A stretch of DNA of 64,000 bases from Cubamyces lactineus (GCA_022376465.1 JACDTU010000015.1:186001-250000), one strand, 5' to 3'; positions 29,985 through 42,434 are shown, numbered from the stretch's first letter. Notes: a model not told the origin generated them from the sequence alone. Translations and numbers: made by a program.

Positions 29985-31230
29985 ATGAGCTCTGAACCAG
30001 AACCGGTAGAGCCTGACTGTCCGAGATGCAATTCACTCATAACGACCGAGTATACTCCGACTGGAAGGCCTGGCCGTGTGGGTGACATCTGCGTCATCCG
30101 TGAATCGCCCAACGTCCCCGTACACGAGATACTCACAGGACTGCCCCCCACATATGCGACGGACATCGCCAGCGACACCACAGAGACGGTCGGTTCGGAC
30201 GTTCAAGCCACACCGCCGTACTGGCGAGGGTTCAAAAAGCGGCCATGCGTGGTGACGAGACGAAGACACGCCTCAAGCCCCATCGAAGTGTGTCTTATGG
30301 CCACTTTTGGCCACACAGCCGCGCTCAAGGACATCCCCGAGATCCTCCAACGATTCTGTGTGCCAGTATATCCACACGTCATCCCCCACATGCAGCACCT
30401 ACACACTCATCCAGAGTGGGTACGCGAGGACGGCTGGGTCCTGGCTCGGCGCATGCACTCCACTGCTCCTGTCTCTCGACGATGGAAGAATGTGCGTTCG
30501 GAAACACCGGACGAGTCTTTTTTCAAGGCAGACGACGAGGCGCTTGTGTTATTGTTGGAGCAATGCGAACGAAAGCAGGAGGAATGGGAAGCTCTCATCC
30601 AACAGGATCCGGAGGCGCCCTCCCGCTGTCTCAAAGAGTACGATGTGAGCCCATGTACAAAAATCTGCTCGCTTGCGATATGTTGACGTTCGATTTTGAT
30701 TCACAGGACACTCTTCGAGCTATCAAACGAGCAGTACGGGCGGAAGCTCGGGAAAAGCGTCAAGTGAGTCTAGCCTCCACCGTTCGCAGTTCGTGTCGCT
30801 CTGGAGGTTCTCATCGTGCCACTCTCTTTAGAGAAAACGGCAGATTGACGCCTCAGCCGTGTCTGCGACGACTCCGCCGACGCCGGGCATGGTCTCGGAT
30901 CCTGCTGAACGCCCACGAACAGGCACCTCCGAATCGTCTGCGGAGGACGTGCCCATGGTCACCACTCCGGTCGTCTCTTCGTTCTCCGCCATCTCTTCAC
31001 TGAAGGCGATCTCCAAGGAGCTGGGTAGAGACGTCGAGGAGGAAGTCGACGTGGATATGGCCAAGATCGTTACGCTAGTCGAGGTACGTACCTGGGGCAC
31101 CTCGGGCTCTTGCGTCATTTGGCCTCCGCCGCTCACGACGGTTCTGAAGGACCCGCCGTCGGAACTGGGCGCGTCCGCCGGAGTAGGTGACACAAACGAG
31201 AAGATGGAAGAAGAGGTCGCAGCCACTTGA
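29985..31230 (+). CDS. Family Y gene, copy Y1 (pair 1)
   Basis: Unrecognised protein. Exons 29985-30644, 30707-30763, 30832-31083 and a final segment ending at the TGA 31228-31230; the last 66-nt GT-AG gap keeps the frame, so it may be intron or coding. The N-terminus has CPRCNSLITTEYTPTGRPG, reminiscent of the Cys pair in Y2/Y3 (CSTCEAGLP, CFSCEAGLP). The middle block IEVCLMATFGHT...QRFCVPVYP...HTHPEW matches LMATFEGT...FFCIAVHP...HSLPEW of the other copies. The C-terminus is Ser/Thr/Pro-rich and diverged. Confidence 0.65.
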
Positions 31231-32062
31231 TCGGTGTAGTATCTGGACTGAACGAGGTCAGTATGTACACTGCCCTGAGGTTCGCGCGAGACCTTTTTCT
31301 CATGGCGATCAGCTGTGCGCAGGTCGCGCACGACGGACGTCGCAATGGAAGCCAGAATCCAATCTCGCAGCTGTACGTGTAACGTTTTGTACAACAACGC
31401 TTGTATATTATCCCCGAGCCGACTCGGGCTATCACTCGGGACCTGAGCGCAGTTTGCCACACAGATATCGTGACCGAGCTGCAGCGGTCCGAGTCGAAGG
31501 CGCCGCGCCCTCTATGGCAGCAGACGATCTCGCATGGCTTTCTAAGATGTGCTCTGTACCCCCGATCACGCAGGCCCCGTCAAAACATGCCTGGCAACGC
31601 ACCCGCGTCTTGCAAGAGGTCTAGACGACTTCCGGAACGATGTCGAAGGGCGATGCGTCGGGCTGCCAAGACCCCGCCATGGCCCTCCAGTGTATGATAC
31701 TTTTGAGATCGTTGAGAAGACAACTTCCCGCTGGCGTGACGTCGGGTTGGGTAGACTAGCATAGACTTTGAGCTTCTTCGCTCGGTGTCTGTGGATCACT
31801 GGTGATGGCTACATGCGCCGCCCGCGTGCGTGCTGATGGCGAGCTGGGACAGGGATATTGGAGCTTGTCGGCTGTCATTACTTCATAGTACGGGGTACAT
31901 AGTACGGGGTATAGGTGACATGATATGAGATACAGGAGACTAAAGAACGGCCAAAGATGTCTTGAAGGATAGGTGGTACCGATTGAAGGGCACATTCATC
32001 AGGTATACAAGACTCAACTGGTGAGTCTCACTAACTTGCGGGCACGCCGTGCTACTGCATGG
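31231..32062. other. Intergenic between convergent Y1 and Y2
   Basis: No gene supported. Bases from about 31880 to 32062 match, inverted, the sequence just after Y3 (60037-60230), so the pair 2/3 duplication extends past the stop codons. Confidence 0.6.
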
Positions 32063-33533
32063 CTAGGCGTCTCCCAACGAATTCTTCCTTAGATTACTGA
32101 GAACAGAGAAGCGATTCTCGATCCTCGAGAACAGTTTATGCGGCCTCTTCGACGCGTGGCTCGCTGCGATACTTGTACCAGCGGTCGACTTGGCAGATTT
32201 CCGCTCGGATCGCTGCTCAAGGGTCATCGGTCAATAACCAGTCGGACTGTGATCGAAGGAACAGTCCGTCTCACCTGCTTCTTGGTTGATAGATTGGGAT
32301 ACGGCGCAATCGATGCCGATCGCGAGTTGCTGCGCCAGCTCTCCAGAGTATTGACGTCCTTCTGGTTCGTGTTCTGCTCGGATCGGGCATGGTGAACGAC
32401 GATCAGCGTAGTAGCGAATCAGATGGCGAGTAAATCGTACCTCAAGAATAGAAATGCGTCCACCGAATGCACGCTTTTTGTCTTGGAACACGCTGACGTG
32501 ATCTTCGTGGATCGTTTCATTCATGATGCTGCGGCCAATGCGCGGTGGAGACGCCTTGCAGTATCCCTCCTTTTGCGAGTTGCTACGGTAAGAGGCACTG
32601 TACTAGAAGGATGTAAGCAACCGCGATGGCACATCTCCATGCATAGGCTAGCTTACTATCGAGGATCGACTCTTGCGACGCGCGTCGCGCCATTCCTGTG
32701 GAGGCAGGGCATTAGACTACGGGTGATTACTTGTGATCGAGATAAAAGGGACTACACACCACAAATTCCCTCTGGCGCGCCAGCGCGAATTCTTTGTCAG
32801 AGAGGCACATGTCCTGCCACATCTCCCTACGTTCTTCTGTCTGAATCTCGAGCATTTCGTACGCCCGCGTCCCGAGTGCCATGCCTTTCCTTCTTCCTCC
32901 AACGGTGTCAGTCCCGCCAAGGGAGTACTCCGCATCTTCGCCCTTGCTCAGTTTCCGAGATTCAGGAGTCAGCCATCGGCCGAGCAGAGGGCGGGTAGTC
33001 TTGAACTGCCAAGCTATGATCCACTGGCTACATTGGCCCGAAGAGATGTTGGTTGAGGGCCATTCCGGTAATGAGTGAAGGTGGACCTCCGGGTTGTGGA
33101 GCGGGATGGTTGGAGGTGTTTGAATAGGGCAGAGAGGAGGAGTGGGATGGACGGCGATGCAGAAAAATTGATAGACTGGTGGAAGGGTGTGCATCGGCGT
33201 GCCCTCAAATGTAGCCATGAGCCAGATGGTATGCTTCCCATCAGTTTGATGGCCCTCGTCACCAAAATACTCAGCCTCGGAGAGGATGCATGGGCGAGGT
33301 GTCTTGTTCGTGGCTCTCCCTCTTGTACGGAGGTTGTTCAGCGAGGCCGTGGAGTAGTTGAGCTCGGCGCCTTTCAGACAAGAGACAGGATCAGAAAATA
33401 GGTGTTCTATCGGAGTATAGACAGACTCTTCGATGGCGAATACCTCTCCCAAGGCATATCTAGTGGGATCCTCGGCGCATCGATGATTATCCGGAAGACC
33501 AGCTTCGCAGGTGGAGCAAGGGTGAGTGTCCAT
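32063..33533 (-). CDS. Family Y gene, copy Y2 (pair 2, 407 aa)
   Basis: Five exons: 32760-33533, 32657-32695, 32441-32602, 32275-32373, 32063-32212, all with GT-AG introns of 54-67 nt and in phase. Start MDTHPCSTCEAGLPD. The N-terminal Cys cluster (CSTC...C) could bind metal, but Y3 lacks the last Cys. Conserved core: IWLMATFEGTPMHTLPPVYQ, FFCIAVHPT, HSLPEWPSTN, then EWRDARRKSRSSI and a Ser/Lys/Arg-rich tail ending NSLGDA. No known domain recognised; nuclear location is possible from the basic tail. Intron positions are identical to those of Y3. Confidence 0.8.
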
Positions 33534-34105
33534 AGGGTACTGCAAGTAGAAAGGGAGAATCGCACAGAACTACTTCCGTCTTAGCGATTTAAGTTGCGAG
33601 CTAGCTCCGTGCCGAACACAGAATGCCCATGTACAGAAGGAAGAAACAGGCGGCGGTGATCATGAGCTGTTCCGACATCGACTCAGAGAACAAAAACGAT
33701 GTTGTTCATAAGTCCTGAACTGGTCGTAGCGGTAAGACAACACAAGGAACAGCAAAATGACCCTCAAGGTCGGAGGCCCTTGAGAAATCTATGCCACCCC
33801 CTGGGTCCGGATGATCGGTGCAGAATACAAGGGTAGCAATGAGCGCTAGACTACCCACACTGCAAAACACTAGCAAACAAATCTGCCAGCAACGGTCGAA
33901 GCGACTTCGGCCCGGGCCTTGTCTACGAATACAATAACATCCACCCCGTGTTCGCTGGTCAACGCAGCCTCAATTGTAATGGATCATGATATCGTCGAGA
34001 GCTGGACTTCTGGTCACTCTCCCCATCTCCACCTCCACACCACTCGCTTTCTCCGCCACTCTCTGAGAGTTGTTACCCAGTGCGCACTACCACCATCGTA
34101 TCGCC
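33534..34105. promoter_or_regulatory. Shared upstream region of Y2/X2
   Basis: 572 bp between divergent start codons. Parts near Y2 resemble the sequence upstream of Y3 (CACCGCCGCC and GCAACTTA blocks), as expected for a duplicated bidirectional promoter. No other feature seen. Confidence 0.5.
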
Positions 34106-35379
34106 ATGTCGCAATCCGATTCTCCGAAAGTTAGACGAAGGGTCTTCTATAGTCCAAGTCCCAGGTCGTATGCTGTCATCCAGTTGGATCCTGTGGAAAT
34201 GGTCCGGCCGTTCAACGACGCACAGGCTTTGCTTGAGGCTCAGGCGATGCAACCTAAGTCATACCTGATCTACCTACGTCTGGTTAGTTGCCCGGCCATT
34301 TGTTAGTCGTAAGGTGCTGATGTTTGATATGTAGGAGAGGGCACTGCCATGGCCAGATCAGCCGTGGTACAGGTTCGAGATTGAACCCATTGCGACTACT
34401 TTGCGACCAGAAGACGAGACGCGTTGCATCACCTCCGATATGTGCATCCCGATCTTCCCGAACACCAATCATCCGAATGGACGCGAATCCCTGCGACCTT
34501 CGCTGGAGGGCCTCTTTCCATACGACAACTGCTATCATTGGTTCCAAGCAAAAACGGTGGATGTCCGCATCAGGGCCAGACCAGAGATGTTCGACGAAAC
34601 CAACGCTGTTTCGATAAGCGTGCGCACTCGCATACGGACGATGATGCGACTCTGGGATGAAGACGGCGATAAAATGATCAAGAATCGCCAGAGACGCCAG
34701 CAAGCCGCACCGGCGGAAGTCCGTCTGCCGTTGGGGTGCATCGCGGCTGAGCCTCAGCCCGTCGAAGCCTTGGGATCTTGCGAGATTGCTAGGCAGTGTC
34801 TTACACCGCTCGAAGCATGCGAAGTCGCCTCAGAAGCCTCTTCCTTACGCTCAGCCGGCAGCAGCCACTCGAACCACAGCCTCGACAACTTGGCTGCAAT
34901 GGACATCTTCAGCGGTCCCAACGACGACGTTCATCTAGTGCCTCTAGTCGACCTCTGGATCTCCGGACTCGAAGATCGCCTCAAGCAGGAAGATATCCCG
35001 ACCCCACAGGAGATGTATGATGAGTTTGACCACATCGCGAAGTAAGTTGCTGGACCACGAGGGTTACCCGCGCTGACCGTATCTCCTCCGCCACAGGATT
35101 GTCAAAGAAGCTCGCATCAGAGCCTACGCCGCGCTCACAGCGCTTGCGCAGGTATCCGACGACGAATCATTCATCGCGCGCCCTGAGGAACGCTGCAGAG
35201 AGAAGCGCAACCTCAAGAGTAAGTCATCCTTCAAATTGCCCTACTGACTCGTTTGCTCATACAATACCCCGTGGTTCTCGGTACTAGGATCAGCCAAATC
35301 TTGGGGAAAGCGAGCGAAACGATTGTCGTCTCGGCTCGGGAGGCTATTCTTCCCCCCTTACTTCCTCGTCTGGCCCTGA
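34106..35379 (+). CDS. Family X gene, copy X2 (pair 2, 365 aa)
   Basis: Four exons: 34106-34282, 34335-35041, 35097-35218, 35288-35379; GT-AG introns of 52-69 nt. Start MSQSDSPKVRRRVFYSP. Conserved blocks: SYAVIQLDPVEMVRPF, ALPWPDQPWYRFEIEP, ITSDMCIPIFPNTNHPNG, DNCYHWF, LAAMDIFSGPNDDVH, PLVDLWISGLEDRL. It ends with a basic segment (KRAKRLSSRLGRLFF) and PYFLVWP. No domain recognised. The Ser-rich middle (SSLRSAGSSHSNHSLDN) looks disordered. High similarity to X3 along the full length. Confidence 0.8.
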
Positions 35380-35926
35380 CTCCGTCCTCTCAATGATTTG
35401 GTGTATTATAAAGCATTACCCCACCCTCGCTATACTCATAACGCATGTGGTTATGTAGAGTTTCGATTGGTGTACTGGGGCATAGTTGAACTCGGGAGTC
35501 CTTGGCGTGAAGATGTCCCCAGGGGGCCGCTGGCCGCATGTGCCGTCAGCCTTTCAACTTGGGTGATTCGCACTACTTGTGAGTGCCGCGCGATTAGACA
35601 CTAGCAGGAAGACCCTCTTTCCCGTGCATTGAGTACAATCACGCCGATCATGGGCCACTCTCTATGGTAGTGGTGGTCCAGGCGGGTAGGATAAGCAAAC
35701 CTGCACCAATGGGAATTGAACCAAGGACCTTCGAAGTTCGCCGCTGCGCGCTCGTCGTTGCGGATACACGTGGTCGAGGATCTTGATCGAAGGCCAAAAC
35801 ACCAAGCGCCCGTTTCTCTTGCTGCAGCCTTCGAGTTTGCCTGCGCGGCCATCTTGCTCTCCGAGTCGTCTATTCAGCCTCTCCCTACGTTCCTACCCAT
35901 ACCTTATTTTCCACCTATCAGGAGCC
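35380..35926. other. Intergenic between X2 and EFG1
   Basis: No gene supported. A tRNA-like B-box (GGTTCAATTCC on the minus strand at 35712-35722) occurs, but no cloverleaf fits around it. Confidence 0.55.
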
Positions 35927-36832
35927 ATGGGACCATCTCGAAAAGCTACAACAAGCGACCCGTCCTCGTCAAAACAGCCGTCGAACACACCCCACAAAAA
36001 GTCAAAACGGCCTCAGCACAAGAAACACCCTGCACCCCCTCCCTCTGCGTCGAACGCACTACCTGGCGTCCAAAAGATCAAAGCTGCACTGCGGCAAACC
36101 CGCCGGCTGCTCGCGAAGGACAACCTCGCAGCAGATGTGCGCGTCGCGACCGAGCGGCGGCTCAAGTCGCTCGAGGCAGACCTCGCCAAGGCGGAGCAGG
36201 CGCGGCTCGAGCGCACAATGGCGACGCGCTACCACAAGATCAAGTTCTTCGAGCGGCAGAAGGTCTCGCGCAGGCTGAACCAGACGAAGCGCAAGCTCGC
36301 GTCAGAAGACGTCGGCGCGAAGGAGAGAAAGGAGCTCGAGGCGCGCCTCGCGGAGCTGCGCGTGGACCTCAACTACATCCTGCACTACCCGAAGACGAAG
36401 AAGTACATCTCGCTCTTCCCGCCCGAGGTGCGGCAGGCGAAGGCGGGGCAGAGCGCGGCGGAGGCGGCGCGGGAGGCGAAGGAGAAGTCGGATACGGACA
36501 AGCAACGGGAGGAGATCCGGGCGTGGATGCGGAAACAGATGGATGCGGGCGAGTTGAGCTGGGAGCCGGAGGTTGAGCTGGAGAAGGCTGAAAGGAAGGC
36601 GGCGCGCGCGTCCAAGGCAACGTCCTCTATGGAGACACAACCTGCTCGGCCCAAGGAGGAGAAAAAATCTAAGGCGAAGCCCAAGGCGGCGGGTATCGCG
36701 GACGATGACTTCTTTGGTGGTGACGACGACGAAGATGAAGATGGCGAGCAAGACAAAGATGAGAGCAATTCTGATAGCAGCGACGACGGTGGTGGAAGGT
36801 CAGACGAAGACGTCGACATGGATGAGGATTAG
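35927..36832 (+). CDS. EFG1: rRNA-processing protein Efg1
   Basis: Single-exon, 301-residue protein starting MGPSRKATTSDPSSSK. The basic N-terminus is followed by the Efg1 domain (about residues 45-190: LPGVQKIKAALRQTRRLL, ERTMATRYHKIKFFERQKVSRRL, LRVDLNYILHYPKTKKYISLFP) and a long acidic tail (FFGGDDDEDEDG, DEDVDMDED). In yeast Efg1 is a nucleolar 90S/SSU-processome factor needed for 18S rRNA maturation; that role is inferred by homology. The upstream frame is open but the ATG after TATCAGGAGCC gives the usual family N-terminus. Confidence 0.92.
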   Translation: MGPSRKATTSDPSSSKQPSNTPHKKSKRPQHKKHPAPPPSASNALPGVQKIKAALRQTRRLLAKDNLAADVRVATERRLKSLEADLAKAEQARLERTMATRYHKIKFFERQKVSRRLNQTKRKLASEDVGAKERKELEARLAELRVDLNYILHYPKTKKYISLFPPEVRQAKAGQSAAEAAREAKEKSDTDKQREEIRAWMRKQMDAGELSWEPEVELEKAERKAARASKATSSMETQPARPKEEKKSKAKPKAAGIADDDFFGGDDDEDEDGEQDKDESNSDSSDDGGGRSDEDVDMDED

Positions 36833-37695
36833 CTATCAGTCTTTCAGCATTTCAAAGGTAAGTCTGTACACTTTTTCCAGTCCATTCAGCAGCTTATCAA
36901 CCCCTCTTGACTTCAGGTATCCACGGGAATGGCATCACTATCTACACCTAATGCACTCGGGCTTCCTATGTTCATGTTCTTCGTGGTGAGGACGCCACAG
37001 AAACACTCGAGCCAGGGCTAGATGCGTATATGCCTTGTGAAAGTGCAGTAAGGTTCATCCACTGAATCCGAGTCAACACGCAAGCTCCCGAGCTGAGCAT
37101 CTCAGGTTTCCATCCATGGTTGTACTCCTACCTCTGAAGCAGTGGCGTCGGATGAGTACCGCTCCGTCTCTCGCTGTTCTGCCTGCGGACCGAGCTTTCC
37201 ACATACATGAGCGCTTGTTCCGTTCGCGACTTGCCCAAGTCCAACTTTGCGTCGGGTACCACGCGCTCGCTCAAACGCTTTCTGTCTTCCCAGCACAGCA
37301 CAGATCGAGTTCCGAGGGTCATACGACTCGGAAAGACTGTCGCAATCGTTTCTGCGATCGCACTTGCAGGTCAGCGGGGGCCTTCCCCGGTGCCTCCGGC
37401 GCAGCGCACCCTATCCGGACCGGCGGCCCGCGCTGACGAGCAGGTACGCATTGTAGAGGGACGGTGAGTGCATTCACCCGCGATTCGAGGGCGGCTCCCC
37501 GCGAGTGCGTATGCGCGGGAGGGCTCTGTGTCTGATGATGGCCCCTACAGGGCCCGGGGTATAAATCAGGACCGCCATCGACCATCGTGCGCTATCTGCC
37601 CCGCTCATCTCCCTCTCTCCTCTCTCCTCTTGCCATACCCCTCACCCCCCATCCCCGCTTTTGACGCTACCACCTGTTCTGTGCTGATAACAACC
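36833..37695. other. Intergenic between EFG1 and the aldo/keto reductase
   Basis: No gene supported. The last 140 bp before 37696 contain TATAAAT (about 37560) and C/T-rich stretches typical of a basidiomycete core promoter. Confidence 0.55.
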
Positions 37696-39159
37696 ATGTC
37701 GTTCGGAAAGACGCTGACGCTTTCGACGGGGGCGAAGATCCCCCAGATCGGTCTGGGTACGTGGCTGTCGAAGCCGAATGAGGTCGAGAACGCGGTACGT
37801 CCATCCCGCTCGCTCTGAGCTGCACGTTCCAACGAGAGAGCCCTGACGCGCGCGCGTGCACAGGTCGAGCATGCGATCCGCGTCGGATACCGGCATATCG
37901 ACTGCGCGATGGTGTACGGGAACCAGGACGAGGTGCGCATCTTAAACCTTTCATCAAAGCCGTCAGACTTCAGGGGCTAATGGACGGGATGGACGCAGGT
38001 CGGCCGTGCGCTCAAGAAGGTCATCCCCTCCGTCGTGAAGCGCGAGGAGGTGTTTATCACCTCCAAGCTCTGGAACACGTCCCACCGCCCGGACCAGGTA
38101 GAGAAGGAGCTCGACGAGACGCTCAAGCAGCTCCAGCTCGACTATGTTGACCTCTACCGTGCGTCGAACCTCTTCTCGCCGGACGCGCGGATTGAAATGA
38201 CCGACTGATCCTGACATTACTACCGCAGTCGTCCACTGGCCTGTCGCGTTCCCGCCTGGACTTGAGGGCTTTGAACCCGCGGACCCCAACCGGCCTGGGT
38301 GGGTCGCCCTCGACACCGAGGTGACCCTGGTAGATACCTGGAAGGCTATGATCGCTCTTTTGAACACGGGCAAGGTGCGCTATGCTTGAATAATCCGTAT
38401 ACTAACGCCAACTAACAAATCTTCACAGGTCAAGGCGATCGGCGTTTCGAACTTCTCGATTGACCACATCAAGGGCATCGCGGAGGCGACAGGCGTCTGG
38501 CCGGTGCGACTATTCGTATTCTCGCTTTTGGCTCCCAGTGACTGACGGCAGACTTTGATTTCGTACGCGGATATAGGTCGCGAACCAGATTGAGGCGCAC
38601 CCTCTCCTCCTGCAGGACGAGCTCGTCCAGTTCTGCAAGGAGCACAACATACACCTGACCGCGTACAGCCCCCTCGGCAACAACAGTACGTCGTTCTCCG
38701 CTCGGGGTGTAGCGCAGGGAATCAGGGCTGATTTCTTGGCTCTGTGACAGTGGCCGGCCACAAAAAGCTTACGGACTACCCTGAGGTCCAAGAGATCGCA
38801 CAGAGGTTGAACGCAACGCCTGCGCAGGTGCTGATCGCGTGGGGTGTCAAGCGCGGGTACTCCGTCATCCCCAAGAGCGTCACTCCAGGTACGCGCCATT
38901 CTCCCCCTATTTCAGGATGTTGTGCATCCTGCCTGGATGAAGCAGTCAAACTGACGAGCGATACACGCTGACAGAGCGCATCGAGTCAAACTTCAAGCAG
39001 GTCGAGCTGTCGGACGAGGACTACGAGAAGCTGTGCGAACTCGGGCGCAAGAACCGCAAGCGGTTCAACGTGAAGACGACGTACCCGCCGTTCTGGGACA
39101 TCAACATCTTCGGCGAGGAGGAGGAGAAGACGACGACGAACCAGGTCAAGATCCAGTGA
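37696..39159 (+). CDS. Aldo/keto reductase (326 aa, eight exons)
   Basis: Exons 37696-37794, 37864-37932, 37999-38158, 38229-38374, 38429-38503, 38577-38685, 38751-38888, 38975-39159; every junction is GT-AG and in phase. NADPH-dependent carbonyl reductase of the (alpha/beta)8 AKR fold. Catalytic tetrad D46 ([13 protein letters not shown]), Y51, K79 (ITSKLW) and H112 (LVHWP). Cofactor-binding SPLGNN and IPKSVTP motifs are present. The sequence resembles fungal glycerol dehydrogenase/Gcy1-type AKRs; the substrate is not decided by sequence. Cytosolic: no signal peptide. Confidence 0.95.
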
Positions 39160-39561
39160 GGGATGTCGCTGGTGTCCTACCATCGTGTCCAACCCCGTAT
39201 CTCTGCTGCATGTGGCTGCTGTGGCGCAGGAAGGGAAACTGAGGAGCTTCGAGTTGCAGTGTACTTATCTGTATCTGTATTGATATCCGATTTCTTCGTG
39301 ATGAAGTGGTCGTGTACGACGGTGTGTCAGCTCAGTCCTCTGTCTTGAAGCCTGAGCATACTTCGTCCAACATGGTCGAGGGCCAACTTGAATGGCCTTA
39401 GGATCGCCGAATTTGATGACCGGGCCGTCGGACCGAATCCCAGCAGCTTTCCGTCCACCAAGTTTTGAGTCTCCCTCTGCTTCACCGCCGCGCAGTTTCT
39501 TGCCGTACTCCATCTGGCTAAGTTTTTTCACGCATACACGCATACGCGAATTGTCGCCACG

Positions 39562-40387
39562 ATGAATATGGCATGTCTGGTCGACTATCTCACCATCGGC
39601 TGCGAGTGCTGCGAGTTCCAATACAACCTCTGGTTCGTCAACGGCGAGCCTCCTCCGCCCCAGCACCGTCCCGCAGACCAGAGGGGCCTTCTGCACAAGG
39701 AGCTCATGCAATGTCAGTTTTGCTTCAAGTCAAAGATGGAGGGCGTCACTTTCTTCCGCTGCGGAGCGTGTCAAATTGAGATATACTGTGTATGTGCTCA
39801 ATCCATTGCCTTTCTCGTGCATCATCGCCGACCTTCTCGATGTACAATCTGTGTCCCAGAGCAAAGAGTGCCAGAAGAAGGCATGGAGTAGACACAAGGA
39901 AAAGTGCGCGATCAACCGCAAGTATCAGCCCGCAGGCGGCGGCGAGCCCAAGCCCATGAAAGACCTCCGCGCCTTCACCTCCAAGCACCGCCCGTCCATC
40001 TCCTCCGCCGCCGCCGCTGCGCTCGGCGTGAAGAAGAACCCTAAGCGCTCAGAGGAGTACGTCTTCGCGATCTTCCTCCGCCCGCGGCGCAAAGGCGTGG
40101 CGCGCATCGAGACCGCGTTCTGGGCGATCGGCGCGGCGGTCGTGCCCATGAGCGTGTTCCCCCCGGACCAGCTCGCGGAGATGCGCACGCAGCACAAGTC
40201 TGCGCGCGATCTGAACGTCGCGAACGGCTCGAGGGGCGCGATGGCTGTCGTGCTCATGTGCATAGACCCGAACGTGGTGAATGTCGTGATGATGGGCTTT
40301 GGCGACGGGCCGTCGCCAGTGGAGAGCCCTGGGCCGAAGTGGAAGCATTGGCTGCTGCAGAGGCTGAATGACGGGCTGGTTGCTTGA
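39562..40387 (+). CDS. MYND-type zinc-finger protein (251 aa)
   Basis: Two exons, 39562-39789 and 39860-40387, with a 70-nt intron splitting the finger. The MYND finger has all eight ligands: C51, C54, C67, C70, C76, C80, H88, C92. N-terminal Cys residues (CECC) precede it. The C-terminal half (YVFAIFLRPRRKGVARIE ... VVLMCIDPNVVNVVMMGFGDGP) is a domain I do not recognise but which looks folded. MYND fingers mediate protein contacts in transcriptional and methyltransferase complexes; no SET domain is present. Confidence 0.85.
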
Positions 40388-41164
40388 CGATGAACGCAGT
40401 GTGTCATTGGAGCACCTAATGTGTAAGGTGTTCCGACATTATCTGTGAATGAGGAGTTTTGCTAATGATGTGCCCCAGAGCATATATCCACGCATTGTAT
40501 CTATTTTTCTGTTGTACAATGCCAGTAGCCACTCCTTGGTTCATCCTGTTCAGGGCCTTCCATTTCTTGAAGCCTCGAGTGCTGGCATCTTGGCGCCATT
40601 GCACAGATTAGGCTGTCCGGGTTGGCGTTAGTACCAGTTTCTTTCCGCCATTCGATCGCGTCCACGACGCCACTGAGGTGGGTATAATCACAGCTTGCAC
40701 CTAGAGCGGGCATACCGAAGTGGAGGAATAATAACCATAGCCCAACAGAATATTTGCAGGTAACAGATCTCTGGATTATTATTGAGAAGCGACATCCCGC
40801 CGCGTTCCCTTACCGAGTATGGGAGCAATATGAAGAGGTACCCACGAATGGCACGGGCCGCCATACTTCCAAAGCGATGACATTGGGAGGTCGGGGATCG
40901 CTGTCGGGAGAAACGGATACAGCGTTATCTCTACGGAAGGCGCAGTTCGTGGTTCATTACCCGGAGGATGTCCTAGCCTTTTTGTGAGTGCCATATCCTG
41001 TCGGCATTCGCGCTGCCCCACGATCATCTAACGACGGGGATATCCTCACGTCAAAAACTCTCGAGTTAAATCACATCTCGCCAAGCCGATTGAGCTACCT
41101 GATCATTGCATTTGGTATAGTAACATAATCAACAGAGTGGAGGGAAACCAGCGAGAAGACGAAG
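40388..41164. other. Intergenic between the MYND gene and X3
   Basis: No gene supported. The minus strand near 41080 has an A-box-like TAGCTCAATCGG as in a tRNA 5' half, without a matching B box. Confidence 0.5.
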
Positions 41165-42434
41165 TCAGGGCCAGACGAGGAGATAAGGGGTGCAGAACAC
41201 CCTCTCGAGCCGGGAGGACAACCGTTTCGTTCGCGTACGTAGCCTTCCCCATATTTTTCCTGGCCCTGGCACTGACACACGCACAGTAATGTGTCAGCGA
41301 ACGTCGGGAATGACGTGCGGGGAACAGAGTGACTTACTGCTAAGGTTGCGCTTCGCTCTGTGGCGCTCCTCAGGGTACGCGATGGAATCGTCGTCGGAAG
41401 CCTGCACAGGCGCCGTGAGCGCGGCGTAGGATCGGATGCGAGCTTCTTTGACAATCCTGTGGCGGAGGAGATATGGTCAGAGGTTATACCCTCTCGTGGT
41501 CTAGCAACTCACTTCGCGATGTGATCAAACTCGGCATACATCTCCTGAGGATCCGGGATGTCTTCCTGCTTGAGGTGATCTCCAAGCTCGGAGATCCAGA
41601 GGTCGACGAGAGGCACTAGATCGACATCGTCGTTGGGGCCGCTAAAGATGTCCATCGCGGCCAAGTCGTCGAGACTGTGGTTTGAGTGACTGCTGTGAGC
41701 CGAGCATAAGGAAGAGGCCTCGGCGTTTTCGAGCTCTGCAGGATAATGTCGAGCATCATCGCAAGACGCCGAGGCGTAAACAGGCTGAGACACATCTGCT
41801 ACAGTTTCCAGTGGCGGATGTATTGCAGCAGACTCTGCTTGACGAAGTTCTTGGAGGCGCGTGAACATCTTATCGTCGTCTTCATCCAAGAGCCGCATTA
41901 AAGTGCGAATCCGAGTCCGGACACTTATCGAAACAGCGTTGGTTTCGTCGAACATCTCCGGCCGAGCCCTGATGCGGACGTCCACGGTCTTTGGTAGGAA
42001 CCAATGATAGCAGTTGTCGTATGGAAAGAGACCCTCCGGAGAAGGCTGCAAGGATTCGCGCCCGTTCGGATGATTGGTGTTTGGGAAGATCGGGATGCAC
42101 ATATCGGAGGTGATGCAACGCGCCTCGTCTTCTGGTCGTAGAGTGGTTGCGATGGGTTCGACTTTGAACCTGTACCACGGCTGATCTGGCCACGGGAGCG
42201 CCCTCTCCTACGAGGATTGTCAGAGGCATGCTATCTATGTGTACAATGCTATCTTACCAGTTGTAGGTATATCAGATACGACTTCGGTCGCATGGCTTGA
42301 GCCTCGAGTAAGGCCTGGGGGTCGTCGAATGGCCGGACCATTTCCATGGGGTTCAGACGTATGACAGCATACGACCTGGGGCTTGGACTGTAGAAGATCT
42401 TGCTACCTAGTTTCAAAGCACCGGATTGCGCCAT
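41165..42434 (-). CDS. Family X gene, copy X3 (pair 3, 361 aa)
   Basis: Exons 42258-42434, 41513-42207, 41338-41456, 41165-41259; the same intron positions and phases as X2, and both end in LVWP. Start MAQSGALKLGSKIFYSP. All conserved X blocks are present. The coding frame is intact although its upstream region is now only 193 bp long before the Gypsy-2 LTR, so its regulation is probably changed. Confidence 0.8.

Noticed and set aside
30245..31003. 252-codon frame overlapping Y1
   Set aside because: A shifted frame of Y1 exons; Y1's own frame matches Y2 and Y3 and splices cleanly.
35690..35770. Possible tRNA gene on the minus strand (B-box-like GGTTCAATTCC)
   Set aside because: The T-stem has mismatches and I could not pair an acceptor or anticodon stem; probably a tRNA-derived relic or chance. 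tRNAscan-SE would settle it.
41050..41110. tRNA-like 5' half with A-box TAGCTCAATCGG
   Set aside because: No B box within the expected distance and no anticodon stem.
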